This document shows, piece by piece, positions 11,441 to 24,577 of a DNA stretch of 64,000 nucleotides. The stretch is from Capillidium heterosporum. Lineage: Eukaryota > Entomophthoromycota > Entomophthoromycetes > Entomophthorales > Capillidiaceae. A program made the translations under genes and the position numbers. Every line of letters begins with the position of its first letter. Within the stretch, counting starts at the first letter, position 1. A model generated the notes under the pieces. The model saw nothing but the letters and a program-made list of their open reading frames with translations. It was not told where the DNA came from and did no database searches. The stretch spans positions 1,488,001-1,552,000 of the forward strand of contig WBMQ01000001.1 in NCBI GenBank assembly GCA_016630905.1. Reading direction: 5' to 3'.

Positions 11441-13825
11441 TAAGAAAAGAATAGGTCCTATGACCTAATAATCGGGATTGTGACGACCAGGGTTGTTACA
11501 ATTGCTTAATAAAGCTTTACGTATATGTAAGTTGATGCAAATTTGAAGGATTACATTCGTTTAAGCTATAGGTTTTGGGTTAACTTAGGGTTGCTATAAT
11601 GTAGCTGCTTTTTCATCGCCATAATCCATTAAAAGATAAGTATTAGCTTCACATAAACCTACTTTGAGTATCTAAATACTATGTTGATATCCTTGCTTAC
11701 AATAAATTTAGCCAATTTGTAATCTATAATATATAATATTTAGCCAAAGCTACTTTATGAATATGATTAAGATTGTATTTACTTTATCTGGTTCTATCTG
11801 CTCCAATAATAGCATTTCAAAATGTAAAAATATAAATTGCATACTAGAATACCTTTATAAATCAATAGACCTTCACTTTATATATGTAAATACCATCGTT
11901 CCCACATCCATTAATCAAAGCCATCAGGACAGTATTTAATACATAATTTTAACAAAGTTGGACACATAGCTTTCACCAACTAACCTAATAAAAAATTATT
12001 CACATACAAAGACATGAATATAGCTGATTTTAAGATTACAATATTTAATAGCTTGAATATGAGCTTTATAAAGTTAATGGAATTTTTTAGGCAATCTAAC
12101 CTGAAAATTTGTAGTGGTAAAGGGTTATTGAAATAGTTACAACCAATAGCTTACTTTTGTAGTTCAGAAAATGTAGCTTCTTCAAATTCAACATTTGATA
12201 ACAAGGTATAAATTTTATTTTAATTAATTTCCAATTGAATTTTGACTTGACGCACTAAATTTGAGGCAAACTTGAATCATACAACTTTGAGATTGAAGTT
12301 GAGTCGAGTTAAGGTAATACGTTGGTTGAAGTAGAAATTTGACCAGGCTCTTAAACATTGTCAAATTAAATTACTCTAAAAAATATATTGAACTAGTATC
12401 ATTACCTTCAATTTTTTACACTTCAATTTATACTTATTAGCATTGCAAACTATATCAAGGTTAGAAGGTTGAGTGCCTTCAATGGCTGATAGGTTTAACT
12501 AAGTAGTTTAAACTCAACTGGATATAAAAATCGATAGCAAGACTTACCTTTTCCATCTACCTATATGAAAGCTTCGCTACTTTGATTTCTTTGATATCAA
12601 TTGTCACCACATCTTCATCCTTATCACTGGATTCAGAAGTATGTAGATATTTTCATCCCTAAATCTAAAGCCAACTATACGTACTTGAAATATCCCAACT
12701 TTAATAAAAGTATCATCGTCACCTCAAACTCACTTTCACCTCTAAACTTGACAACCATCATGATGTACCTACATATTCCAAAAAATTATTTTTAGTGGAT
12801 TGGGTATCATCTCAAAGAACAGGATAAAATTTCGCGAGCTCATATGTATAATTTTGAACCAACCATATACCAATCCTATATACCTCTTTGGATATTTTAC
12901 ATCATTAGTAAATTTCAATTTTATTTAATAATTTTCTAAATAACTGCTTTTAATTGAATAGCATTGTAATGTAAAGCATTTGGGTTTCGATATACAGCTC
13001 TTTCAAATTGTCCATATTGAGCTTTTCCAATAATATTTCTATCGATCAGATCAATTCCTCAAAGATTTCTAAAATTTATTCGATTTAAAAAAATTTACTC
13101 AAATAAAGTAATCAGAAATCCAATAACAACCAAATTTGGTAAAAGATAAATTTATTCAACCGACAAAGATAACGATAGATATGTTTAGGGCGAGGTAATA
13201 AAGGATCTCAATAAATCGGCAGTTATAGATCAAACCTAGATTACAGATAAAGTATGCTGCATTTTCCACATACTTTGAAACCTAGATTTAAGTATATTGT
13301 GTTTATTTTTCAAACTATCAGTACAAAGGACTGTAAAGCATATTTCAAAGGAATCGTCGGTGCAAAACTCTTAACAAGGAAGCTATTTCATTTATATAGT
13401 AATCAAATGCATTGTAAACTTGAGTATGGCGTAAGTTTGAAATAAGCTTACCTAATAGCATATTGAACTTGGTAGGGGTATATGTAGAAGGTAGACGTCC
13501 AAATTTCAAATTCACTACAACCTAGCTTGGACTTTAATGTTAATGGTGGTGGAATTAATTTGCAAGGCACAATTCAGTTTTTACATGTAGCACAAAAGTT
13601 CGGAAATTTCCGATAGGAACCTGGAGCTATAAACTTTAGGATTTCGGATAGATTTGAAAGGTGTCTATTAAAACATCAGTTATATGTAATACAACTTACT
13701 ATAAATGTACAATATATGGAAACGCACCTTGCACAACTAAATACTTAATTCAAGGCATTTGTGCTTGTTGGCTAACTGCTTATTATACTAACTCATATGG
13801 CCTACTGGTTTGAGAATATTGGATA
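11441..13825. other. long intergenic region, scattered LRR-like traces
   Basis: About 2.4 kb with no supported gene. A plus-strand stretch near 12600-12795 contains LSPLNLTTIMMYLHI, which could be another trace of the LRR-like family, but it is isolated. Another open piece near 13254-13445 has no recognisable content. Confidence 0.3.
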
Positions 13826-13845
13826 TTGGCTTTAGTATCCTTTGG
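13826..13845 (+). promoter_or_regulatory. shared P450 upstream block, copy A
   Basis: Contains TTGGCTTTAGTATCCTTTGG, 521 nt before the ATG of P450 A. It corresponds to TCGGCTTTAGTATCCTTTG upstream of P450 B and to the GGTATTGATATCCTTT block upstream of C and D. A role as a regulatory element is inferred from its recurrence at similar distance. Confidence 0.4.
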
Positions 13846-14324
13846 AAGGAAGCTTTCTGACAATAAATGCTAAAATAAGGCTTAATGTGTTACATGAGTA
13901 ATATGAAAATAATAGTTATTCATTTTTACACTATTAACCTTAAACTGTCAACGTATTACATTAAGTATATAGGGTACCTAGGTTTTGATACAAAGATATT
14001 ACAAGCTGGATACCAGCTGCATTAATTTTTGGTTAATTATAGGTAATATTTTGTGAAACTATGGGACTCAAAGGTTGGAACCCTGTACAATGTAAAATAA
14101 TGTCTACTCATAGAACTATGTACCTTAGTACTATTTATAAGTATGGAAACTATGCGGATATTAACTAAACTGACATTTTTTATTTTAGTTTGAAGTATGG
14201 ATGTGCTGTAAGCAATCGAATATCATAAGTTATTTTCAATTTCAACAAAGAAAGCTGATATCGTGGAATATCCACTATCAGGACTTAAGAGCGATCCACC
14301 TAATTCGATCCAACTGATGAGGCC

Positions 14325-14333
14325 TATATAAAC
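14325..14333 (+). promoter_or_regulatory. TATA box of P450 A
   Basis: TATATAAAC lies 41 nt before the ATG at 14366. The same GGCCTATATAAACTG context occurs before P450 B, and TATATAAGCTGGGC before P450 E, so the core promoter is conserved between paralogues. Confidence 0.6.
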
Positions 14334-14365
14334 TGATCAAATTGCCTCCAACTATCTTTACAAAA

Positions 14366-16270
14366 ATGAACCTCCTTCTCAAACTTGCAGCTCTTTTTAT
14401 CACCGTGAAGCTTGTCCTTTGCATCAAAAATGTAACCCTTTATATCGAAAGTTAACTAACCAACTTAAAGGCCATATATAATATATTTTACCATCCTTTG
14501 AAGGATGTACCTGGTCCAGTTCATCTTCATATAGTTCCATACCGCCTTATGATGGCCAAGTTCTTTGGCAACCTCCACCACGTCTTACATCGCTACCACT
14601 TAAAGTATGGTCCAATAATTCGAATAGGTAGCATTGAAAAGCGGTAATCAATTTAATGTAATTTAGGCGCATCCACCATATCTTTTGCCGATATGAAGAC
14701 TGCAAGGGAAGTCTACTCAACCTACACCTTCAAGAAGAGCAAGTTCTACAAGTCATTCTCGATGGGAGGTGAATTAGACAATTTGTTGAGTACCAGGTAA
14801 TAAAGTAGTATATATTTACAATTCTAACGATGCTGTAGAAATAAGGAGGAACATTCCAAATTGGTAAGCTTCGATTTTGCTAAAGAATTATTCATTTTTT
14901 ATTTAGAAACGTATATTGGCACCTGCATTTGCCATCCAAAGCGTAGAAACCTTAGAATCTACGATAAACAATATTGGTATTGGACCCATCAACAAAGTGA
15001 TGAAGGAATACAGTTTAAGTGGAAAGCCAGTAGATTTGTACCATCTATTCCATCTACTATCCTTGGTAAGACTTATGAAGCTACACATTGTATTTACCTT
15101 AATACTAGGATGTCATAAGTAAACTATCATTCGGACAAGATCTCGGTATGATCGAACACGGTCACCATCCTATAATTGACTGGATAGACCACGGCTTTGG
15201 GTTTTACATCTTGGTAAGTGTATGTCTAATTTACTTTTTAACACAGATCACTAGAACTTAATAATCCCCGGTATTAAAAGCATCGTTGGAAATGGGTTTG
15301 AGTCGTTGAACGAAGTACATTTACTCTAAAAATTATTTTATAACATTTGTAGTTCGTCATGGAATCGGTAAAAAAGGCCATAAAAAATACCACCAAAGAA
15401 AATACGATCTTAAAGATGCTACTCGAAGCTCAGGACCCTAGCGATGGCACAAAATTAACTATGGAAGAGATTACGGAGGAATGTGCCGTATTAGTGTAAG
15501 GATATACTAGTAGCATGACATTTAATTTATTTAGGATAACTGGATCGGATACCGTCTCTACAGCTTTACTATGGTAAATATATGCATTGACTTATACTTA
15601 TAAAATTAGGACCTTCTACCTCCTACTCAAGAACCCCAAAGCTCACAAGAAACTATCTAACGAAATTGAACAAGCATTCCCAGACTCCAACCAAAAGATC
15701 GAACACTCCAAATGTAGTAAACTACCTTACTTGAACGCTGTCATCCACGAGTCTATGCGCATGATGCCCCCAGTACCCGGACTTTCTGAACGGATGGTCC
15801 CCGAAGGCGGACGTAAAGTACTTGGCTATGATTTACCAGCTGGAGTAAGCCAAAACTTAAAATACCAAAACTAACCTCTATTAGACTAAAGTTGGCGTCA
15901 GTATCTATTCATTACAGAATAGAGAAGAAAACTACCAGGATGCTACCCAATTTTTACCAGAGCGGTGGTTGAAGGAATCGGAGCAAGGTTTAGTTTTTAG
16001 TTCTAGGGCTGGTGCCAATGGTTATATGCCATTTATTATCGGTCCTTATTCGTGTATAGGTAGACAGTAAGTTTATATGTAAAAGTATAAATAGCTAAAT
16101 TTATTTTTAGTCTGGCCATGATGGAAATTCATATCACTATGTCCAACCTTCTGAGGAAGTTCAAGTTTTCACTTGAGTCGGAGAATCAAACCTTGACTCC
16201 CATATCTAGAGTCTCCATGATCCCGAAAGAAGGCTCGTTTATGGTGAATGTGGCTTTGAACGAGGCTTGA
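14366..16270 (+). CDS. cytochrome P450 monooxygenase, copy A
   Basis: Membrane-anchored haem-thiolate monooxygenase, probably in the ER. Twelve exons: 14366-14431, 14471-14627, 14667-14796, 14839-14863, 14907-15065, 15109-15213, 15255-15314, 15353-15495, 15535-15573, 15610-15844, 15885-16066 and 16111-16270. They join in frame to 486 residues, typical for a P450. The features are an amino-terminal hydrophobic anchor (LLLKLAALFITVKLVL), the KDVPGP hinge, KRILAPAF (C-helix), TGSDTVSTALLW (I-helix oxygen-binding motif), HESMRMMPPVPGLSER (ExxR helix), FLPERW, and the haem ligand in FIIGPYSCIGRQ. It is the first of four same-strand paralogues. The substrate cannot be told from the sequence. Intact as read. 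Confidence 0.9.
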
Positions 16271-17363
16271 TTTATATCTTTCAATTTAACTAAGGAAAGG
16301 GGTGTGACAGTTGCCAAATAAATTAATTTTACTTTATAATATGATCAAAATAGTAGATTTAACTTTTGTATTTAAGATACTCTTTATCTGTGGCAACTTC
16401 TACCTCTATATTTTGAAATAAAATTTTCTGTTTCTTACATGTAAATTTACAATAAAGCCATGTAATCTGGTGGTTATATTGGAAATACTTCGAATAATAA
16501 AGCATAAGCTGTATAAAGCCATAGAAACCCTTTCAATTTAAAGATATGCTTCATATTTTCTTTTGACAGGTGCCGAAAATATTAACAAGACATACTTTGA
16601 ATTCTAAATAAGAGTATGTATTTTATCCTATAACACCCAAGTTAAATAATATTCAATTAAGAAAGCTACCATTTTAAAGGAATATGGCTAAACTTCATAA
16701 TTTTGGGCTCTTAGTAAAGCAGGTACTATATATAAGGGATAGGTTTCTAAGCTTAATAAAAGGCTCAAATTCTTTACTCTTGATGAATTTATATTAAAAA
16801 ATAAAAGTTCGGAATAGATTCATTTGAGGGTAGAGTCAGCAAATATGGTCAATATTTAAAAACATTAAAAATAAATATAGTAAGTTGAAAGTATACATTC
16901 AAGTATCTCAAAAGTAGATGAAATCCAGAATTATTTAAATTCGACTTTTGGAAAGTAGAATTATCGGTTGCTTGATTGGGATTCCACCACAATTATACAA
17001 TGTCCAATTTTCAAACTTTTAGTTAGTGTTGTAATACTTCCAAGGTATTTCAAAGTTGAATTTAACTCTTTATAGAGTAAATTCCATTTAGGTGGTAACC
17101 GAATCTATTATAAACATTTAACCACTTCGTGGTAAGGTGATGGATTGGTACTTAGCTTATTATACGAACTATTGATGCTAAAAGCGGCTTTGAAGTATGA
17201 TATATCTATATCAAGTCACTATTAATACATTGCATATGTATATCTTATCTTTGATGTACGCATATAGTATATAAAACTACATAAAATTCTATAATATTGG
17301 CTATAATAGATATATTATATATATTATTAGATCACACGGTTTATAGTTTTAGAAATGATAGTG
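16271..17363. other. intergenic between P450 A and B
   Basis: About 1.1 kb of AT-rich sequence. No gene seen. The far end carries the upstream block of P450 B. Confidence 0.4.
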
Positions 17364-17382
17364 TCGGCTTTAGTATCCTTTG
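17364..17382 (+). promoter_or_regulatory. shared P450 upstream block, copy B
   Basis: TCGGCTTTAGTATCCTTTG, 437 nt before the B start codon, nearly identical to the A block. A second TATA-like CTATATAAAC follows at about 17399-17408, so transcription might also start far upstream. Confidence 0.4.
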
Positions 17383-17780
17383 ACTAGGAAACAATAGTCT
17401 ATATAAACAGAGCCAGTGAACATTTTATTCACTATAGGCCAAAACTTAATAGATATTTTAGTACGTAAAAAATATATCAATACTTGATAATTTACATAAA
17501 TAGAGATAGTTTATATCTTATAAAATTGTCGAGTCCCTGGTTTTAAGTTGTTATTACATTAAGAGATCTAAGTATCCAAATTTAAAAAATACTTATTCTT
17601 ATCTATGGAAGGCTTGATAACTTCTGTTGCTACAGTAACAAATTGAGTCAAGTATCAATTAAACTTTTACTTTATATGCTGGTTATAACTATAATTGTTA
17701 TATAGAAAATAAAGCGCTATAAAGTATAGATAATGGATATTAAAAAGTAAGCTATCTAAATTATTCTAAAAGGCAAGGCC

Positions 17781-17789
17781 TATATAAAC
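17781..17789 (+). promoter_or_regulatory. TATA box of P450 B
   Basis: TATATAAAC, 38 nt upstream of the B start codon, within the same GGCC-TATATAAACTG context as in copy A. Confidence 0.6.
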
Positions 17790-17818
17790 TGGGTAAAAGA
17801 TTCAAGACACTCTACAAA

Positions 17819-19721
17819 ATGTATTTCTTTTTAAAATTGGCAATCCTACTTATCACCGTGAAGCTCGTCCTTTACATTAAAAAGGTAGCTCCTATATCTA
17901 AATTCAACTAATCAGCAATTAGGCTATATATGATGTCTTCTTTCATCCTTTGAAAAATGTACCAGGACCTATCCACTTACATTTAATTCCCTATCGCCTT
18001 ATGATAGCCAAAGCTCTAGGAAACTTGCACCAGGTTCTACACCGCTACCATACAAAGTATGGCCCGATTATCAGAATAGGTATTTTGAAAGCTCAAAAAA
18101 CTACCTAACTACTATATTAGGAGCCTCCACTGTATCTTTTGCTGACATGAAAACTGCAAAGGAAGTCTATTCAACCTATACTTTCAAGAAGAGTAGATTC
18201 TACAAGACTTTTTCTATGCACGGCGAACTGGACAACCTACTGAGTACCAGGTATCTTACAACATCTAACTATTTCTAAACGTAATTTAGGGATAAGGAAG
18301 AGCACTCCAAATTGGTGAGCTTTCAACTCATTAACAAGTATTTAACTCTAGATTTTAGAAACGTATACTGGCACCCGCATTTGCCATCCAAAGTGTAGAA
18401 ACTTTAGTTTCCACTGTAAACGACTCCGGAATTGGACCCATCAACAAAGTGATGAAAGAGCATAGTTTAAGTGGAAAACCAGTAGACTTGTACAACTTGT
18501 TCCATCTCTTATCTTTGGTAAATATTTGAATACAATGTGTACTAACTACAAACTTAGAACATTATATGTAAGCTGTCATTCGGACAGGACCTTGAGATGA
18601 TAGAGAATGGGCACCATTCTATAATAGATTGGATAAACAAGGGCTTTATGTTCTACATTTTGGTAGGCATCCAAACCTACATCCTTCTAATTTAACTTTT
18701 AGAACTTAATCATCCCTGGTATCAAAAGTGTAGTCGGAAATGGGTTAGAGGCTTTAAATAAGGTACGACAATCATTTGGATAATTTAATGACATCTATAG
18801 TTTGCCGTAGATTCGGTCGCCAAGGCTATCGAGGAAAAATCCAAGGAAAGCACCATCCTCAATATGCTAATTGAAGCTCAAGATCCTAAAAGTGGGGAAA
18901 AGTTGACAATTGAGGAAATTGGTGAGCAGTGTGCCGTATTACTGTAGCTGTTCTTTGCAGATTAATTATTAATATGTTTATAGGTTAGCTGGGTCCGACA
19001 CCGTCTCTTCAGCTTTATTATGGTAATTTCACCTAAATACATCATACTAAAAATATTTTTAGGACTGTTTACCTCCTACTCAAGAACCCCAAAGCCTACG
19101 TTAAGCTAGCTGATGAACTGAAGAAGACCTTCCCCGATGTAAATGAAAAGATCGAGCACGCTATCTGTAGCAAGCTACCTTACCTCAATGCAGTTATCCA
19201 CGAGTCAATGCGAATGATGCCACCTATACCTGGGCTTCCGGAGCGACTTGTTCCCAATGGTGGGCGTAACGTTCCTTGGTTACGATCTACCTGCCGGCGT
19301 ACTATTATTTCAAAATCTAACTACTAACTTCTATTAGACTAAAGTCGGAGTTAACATCTTTACTTTGCAGAATAGTGAAAATAACTACAAGGATGCTGAC
19401 CAATTTTTACCAGAGAGGTGGTTGAAGGAGTCGGAGGATGGGTTAGTATTTAATCCTTTGGCTGGAACTCATGGGCATCTACCTTTTATTATTGGTCCTT
19501 ACTCGTGTGTCGGTAGACAGTAAGAGCAAAACTTTAATTATATTGTATTGATCAAAATTTTTAGCTTAGCTATGATGGAGATCCACCTTACTCTTTCTAA
19601 CTTGTTACGAAGGTTTAAATTTTCACTTCGATCGGATGGACAGAGCTTAACTCCCATCTCAAGAATATCGATGGTTCCAAAAGAAGGGTCGTTTTCAGTT
19701 GATGTTGCTTTGAATAAATAA
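17819..19721 (+). pseudogene. cytochrome P450, copy B, with one frame break
   Basis: Close paralogue of copy A with the same 12-exon plan and intact splice sites. It has an amino-terminal anchor (FFLKLAILLITVKLVLY), KNVPGP, KRILAPAF, LAGSDTVSSALLW, HESMRMMPPIPGLPER, FLPERW and the haem motif FIIGPYSCVGRQ, with the stop at 19719-19721. The exception is near 19273-19276. Where A, D and E read a triplet-perfect GYDLPAG, copy B has one extra C in GTTCCTTGG, so exon 10 leaves frame after NGGRNV and runs to a stop before the haem-binding exon. Everything downstream is conserved, so the break is either very recent or a sequencing error. If the base is an error, this is an intact P450 of about 486 residues. 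Confidence 0.75.
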
Positions 19722-20818
19722 GTTTACATTTTACACTCTCAAAAAATTTAAATCCTATCATATCTGTCACTATGTAAATAAACTTACTATATTGAAATAA
19801 ATTATTAGTTATTTTTTAACCAGCTGATAAAACTACACAATCTGAGGGACGGGAGCACAAAAGAAATTTATTCGTCAAAACCATTAAAAATGAATGTATG
19901 AGGGTATCAAAAGGAATAGAGATATTGCACAAGAGTATTTAGACCCAGGGAGATGAAACACTAACAGTATAGATATGGGATAGCAAAGGATGGACTCATT
20001 AAAGGTAAGGACAAGACAGCACAAGGGTAGTAAAGTATGTTAGAGAAGAGTGACTAGAGGACAAAAAATAGTAAGCATTAGCAGAAAATGGCTGGTGTTG
20101 ACTGGAGTATAGTACAAGATGATAATGGATTGGTGCCTTTGAATAATTTAATGTCTTATTCAAGACAAACCCTCAATATTCTTATACACATTTCCATATT
20201 AAATACCTTTCAAGAGTGTAAATTAAGTACACGTATTCCTGAATTTATAGAAAACCACTTTGAATCAGTTATGATTTGAAAGAATGGATTGGACTTATTG
20301 CTATAATATCTCCCTCATTAAAGTTAAAACTATAGTGTTCTATAAGTCTAGTGAATACCCGCCATAAAGGTTTAAATCTAAACGTAATTGCTAAACTATT
20401 GGTATTAGTTCTAAATCGAATTTAATGATAAAGTACTGATAAAATAAACTTGTTATAGTATGAGTTGGTAAGCTTTTTAAATAGATTTTAACTAATCGTG
20501 ATAATAAATAAATATATAATTTGGTAATTTTAATATAGGTATACAATCTTATTAAGGATTCGTATGATATAGACACTACAGTTTTCTAGATATAGATCTA
20601 CTAAAGTTGATTTTTTGAGGCATTTTGTGATTTACTCAAATTCAATAACCAATTAAATACTCTAACACTTCCTTTAATAAAAAATTTTCAACCTATCAAT
20701 CATTTAGCAGCTCTGTATAAGAAACCTTTTAAGCCTAGCGTAATCCACAACTCATATTGACTTGACAATTAAAAGCTGAGACTTGGATACCTTTTAGTGT
20801 TAATTTATCCTAATAGTT
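19722..20818. other. intergenic between P450 B and C
   Basis: No gene seen. An open stretch at 20088-20279 has no recognisable features. A purine-rich patch lies near 19850-20080. Confidence 0.35.
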
Positions 20819-20871
20819 CACATGTACCATTTTCTAAAGAAATAAATGGGTACCGGTATTGATATCCTTTG
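20819..20871 (+). promoter_or_regulatory. shared P450 upstream block, copy C
   Basis: CACATGTACC, then an A-rich spacer, then GGGTACCGGTATTGATATCC and TTTG, ending 477 nt before the old start of copy C. The same order (an E-box-like CANNTG, then GGT-x-CCGGTATTG) occurs upstream of D and, inverted, upstream of E. Confidence 0.45.
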
Positions 20872-21347
20872 CCGAACAAAAAGACATCTGATTTGTAAAT
20901 ACTCCATTAGTTAGGAAAATCTCTCAAGTTTATTGTAAATACTATACTGGTGCTTAATTATAGGCATAGATCTGTTTGTAAGTTTAAATTAGTTTACTTT
21001 TGATAAGCCTGATGTATAAATTGACTAAGCATTACATATGTATACGAGTCTGCTTTGATACCTCAAAGAAGTTGCCGTTTTTTATGATAAGACGCTATTT
21101 TATTAAACTATATATATAAGTTATACTTAAATTGAAATAGTTTGGTAAGTTCCCTAAATTACAGAAATGCACCAACACAGGTACTAATGATGTAAAATTT
21201 GTGATTCAATCCGATGTTTGAAGTATGAGTACGTAATATTAGCCTGTAAGATAGGAAATATACATCACTGAGATAAAAGATGGTCTAGTTGAAAGAAGCT
21301 CAAAGCTTATGTAAGTTGATCAAAAGCTCTATAGCTACTCTTCAAAG

Positions 21348-22936
21348 ATAAGCACCTTTTCAACCTAGCATCCACTTTTATAGCCATGAAATTTGTGCTT
21401 TACGTCAAGAAAGTAATCTTTTAAATCGAAATTCAATTAACCATCAATAAGGTTATGTAAAGCATCTTTTATCACCCTTTGAAGGATGCATCTGGCTCAA
21501 CTCATCTTCACATAGTTTCTTACCGTCTCATGATGGCCAAGTTCTCTGGTAACCTTTATCATATCTTACATTGCTCTCACTTAAAATATGGCCTAATGAT
21601 TCGAATACATAGGTTTAAAAGTGGTAATAAGCTTAACGCAATTTAAGTGTATCCATCATATCTTTTTCTGACATGAAAAGAGCAAGTTCTACAAGTCATT
21701 TTCCATACATGGTGAGCTGGATAATTTACTGAATATCAGACAATTAGAGCTAAACGTAAATTGTTAATAATAATGTTGAGATATTTACTAGACGAATTTT
21801 ATCATAAGGATATTATAAATAAGCTTTCGTTTGAACAGAGTCTCAGTTTCATAGAGCATAGACATCGCTTTATAGTGGAATATATGGATGAAAGCCTTAC
21901 CTATTACATTTACATAAATTTGTGGTTTTTGGTTATCCAGTTCAACGTCTAGAACTTAATATTTCCCGGCATCAAATCTTCTATTGGGAATGGATGAGAA
22001 TTGGTATATAAGGCACCTATAGCATCTTAAATTAGATTAAAATATTTAGTTTACAATGGATTCAATAAAAAAAGCTATCAAAGAAATACCTAAGGACAAT
22101 ACAACTCTCAACATGATACTTGAAGCTAGGGACTCTAGCATCGGGGAAAAGTTAATTGTTAAAAAGCCAGTAAAGAATGTGCTTTACTACTACGCCTATT
22201 TTATTAGATTATATTCCTATATTTAAATAGGATGGTTAGATTCAATATCTTTGCTTCAGCCCTGCTGTGGTAGTTATCTCTAGATGGCTAACATTATTTT
22301 TAGGATTTTTTACCTTTTGATAAAAACTCCGAAGCCTACACAAAAGTACCTGATGTGTTTAAAATTGCGTTTTCAAGGCCCAAGCCAGAAGCTTAAGCAT
22401 TATATATGTGGTAAGTTACCTTACTTGAATCCTATGCAGATAATCTCACCTATACCTGGGCTTTCAGGGTATATAGTTCCTCATTAAGATTGTACCATCC
22501 TTGGGTATAACCTACCAGCTGGAGTAATATCAATTTTATGCTGTTAAATTTAACTTTTTAGACCAAAGTGGGGGTTAGCATCTATTTTTTAGTCAAGAAA
22601 ATTACAAGGACGCATCCAAATTTTTACTAAAGAGGTGGTTGAAAGAGATTGAAGATGTTTTAATCTTCGATATTTCAGCTGTAGTCAATGGGTACGTATC
22701 TTTCATAACTGGGTCTTACGTGTGTATCGGTAAAAAGTAAATATACCTAGAGTAATTTAAGGGACTAACCATTCTTTTAGTTTAGCTATTATGGAAGTTT
22801 ACCTTACTGTCTCCAATTCGTTGTGAAAACTCGAGCTTTTACTCCAATTAGATAAGCGAAGTTTAGCTTTCATCTCTAGAATAGCTATGATCCCAAGGAA
22901 GGCTCCTTCATAGTCAACGTTGATTTAAATGAATAA
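21348..22936 (+). pseudogene. cytochrome P450, copy C, decayed
   Basis: Recognisable along its length as a P450 A/D-type gene but clearly dead. The position of the start codon reads ATA (21348-21350) where the paralogues have ATG. Exon 3 has an internal deletion, and the region that should hold the ExxR helix is deleted (KLPYLNPM runs straight into PIPGLSG). The haem region survives as FITGSYVCIGKK with substitutions. The last exon keeps VDLNE before a stop at 22934-22936, and several frames are broken in between. It is much older than the copy B break, judging by the density of changes. Confidence 0.85.
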
Positions 22937-24065
22937 TAACAAAAGATAACATTTACTCTTATCAAATTTTAATTTACTCTTCTAATATTATTTTAAAGGC
23001 CTAGAATTGGGATATAGAAAGTTATAGCAAACATTTGAGAACTTTGGTAAATGGAAGCACAAAGTTTAAATCTATATTAGTAAGGGCTTGCAGATATATA
23101 AACTACACTAGAAAATCCGGTATCTCTATTGAGAAGTACTGAATATAGCACTATACTTAAAGTAGTCATAATGTATTCAAATTTGAGCACTTGAAAATAG
23201 CCTAGATATAGTTGGGATTGCTAGAAATTGTAGTGTCATCAGCAACTACAAAGCTACTGGTACTCGTCTGTATTTGGAAATATAAACTCAATTATATAAT
23301 TGCCTATCAATATTGATGGCCCTAAAATATAAATGTAAACTAAGCTTTTAAAATTCTAGGTAGGCATGGTGTCTAACGTCTATAATTAGTATCTTAGTGA
23401 GTTGGCTGCGTAGAGTAAATTGATCTCACTGATCCAAAACCTACCATTATATACAAAATAGTGATATTGCATTCAGTTACATTTACATTAAACTAAATTG
23501 ATACTAGATGTCGACACATTAACTGATTCTATTTCTAATAGTGAATGAGTTGGGTAATGAAACTTGAAGTGAAGTTGAGAAGATTCAAATATCGACTGTA
23601 TTCACATTTATGGAGAATCATTTTAAATTAGGTGTGGTTTGAAAGAATGAATAGATCCCATCAGCCACAGCATCACCCTTCAGTAAAGTTTTATTTATAA
23701 TGTATAAATCTAATGAATACTCTTTATAAAATTATAAATATAAATCTTTGGCAACAATCCTAAATCGAAATGAGTTCAATAAAACACTGATAAAAATAGT
23801 TTGTTTTTGCATGGGTTACCGAACACTTAACTAACATTCGATTCAAACTTGACAAAAGGAATGGTTAAATTGTTAATTTAACTACAAATAAATTAACGCT
23901 AACAGGCCTATATATAAGTGCAAAGTATACTTTTCAAAAGCTTATAAATCCATATTTACCAAAAAAATATCCTCAGGCCTATATAAAATCAGCTACCTAT
24001 CTTGATTCGACGACAGCCAAGTTTTATAAGCAAAGTACATGCTAACATATTTTGTTCCTTTTGAT
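22937..24065. other. intergenic between P450 C and D
   Basis: About 1.1 kb of AT-rich sequence with no gene recognised. Confidence 0.4.
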
Positions 24066-24119
24066 TCATGTGCAACACTTTCTAAAAGAACAAGTGGGTG
24101 CCGGTATTGGTGTCCTTTG
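24066..24119 (+). promoter_or_regulatory. shared P450 upstream block, copy D
   Basis: TCATGTGCAAC, A-rich spacer, then GTGGGTGCCGGTATTGGTGT and CCTTTG, ending 459 nt before the D start codon. It aligns with the C block and with the inverted E blocks. Confidence 0.45.
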
Positions 24120-24577
24120 CTAAAATAACAGGGGCTTGAGTACTTTGAATAAAAAATTCATTGGATTTGTAGACTACATTAAAAACCCTGTCAGATCTAC
24201 CGTGAATATTATATGGAGCTTAACTGTAAGCATGCCTTTATCCATAAATAATTTACTACAATTTGATAACCCTGATAGCATAGATTATATAGAACATACA
24301 TTTATATAAAAACTAATAGACATTTCAAAGAAATTGCCTTACTTTATTATGATGATGAGTAATTCAATAAGCTAGTAAATTCAATTTATACCCCAATAAG
24401 TTCCCTAAACGACAAGGTTGCAAAGTGGTTGGCTAAATTAAAAGCTACGCCAGTCCTTTTTCTAAAACACGGGTTACAATAAAAGACTGGCAAAGTACAA
24501 AATATCTGACACCAATTTTAAAAACGGTCTAAAAGCCATCTAAACTGGGCCAAAGGTTTGCAACTTTTCTTTCAAAG

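Noticed and set aside
12601-12795. Possible further LRR-like copy
   Set aside because: One short leucine-spaced phrase only, without the family-specific phrases seen in the other remnants.
20088-20279. 63-residue plus-strand frame between P450 B and C
   Set aside because: No domain, no conservation with the equivalent intergenic regions of the other copies.
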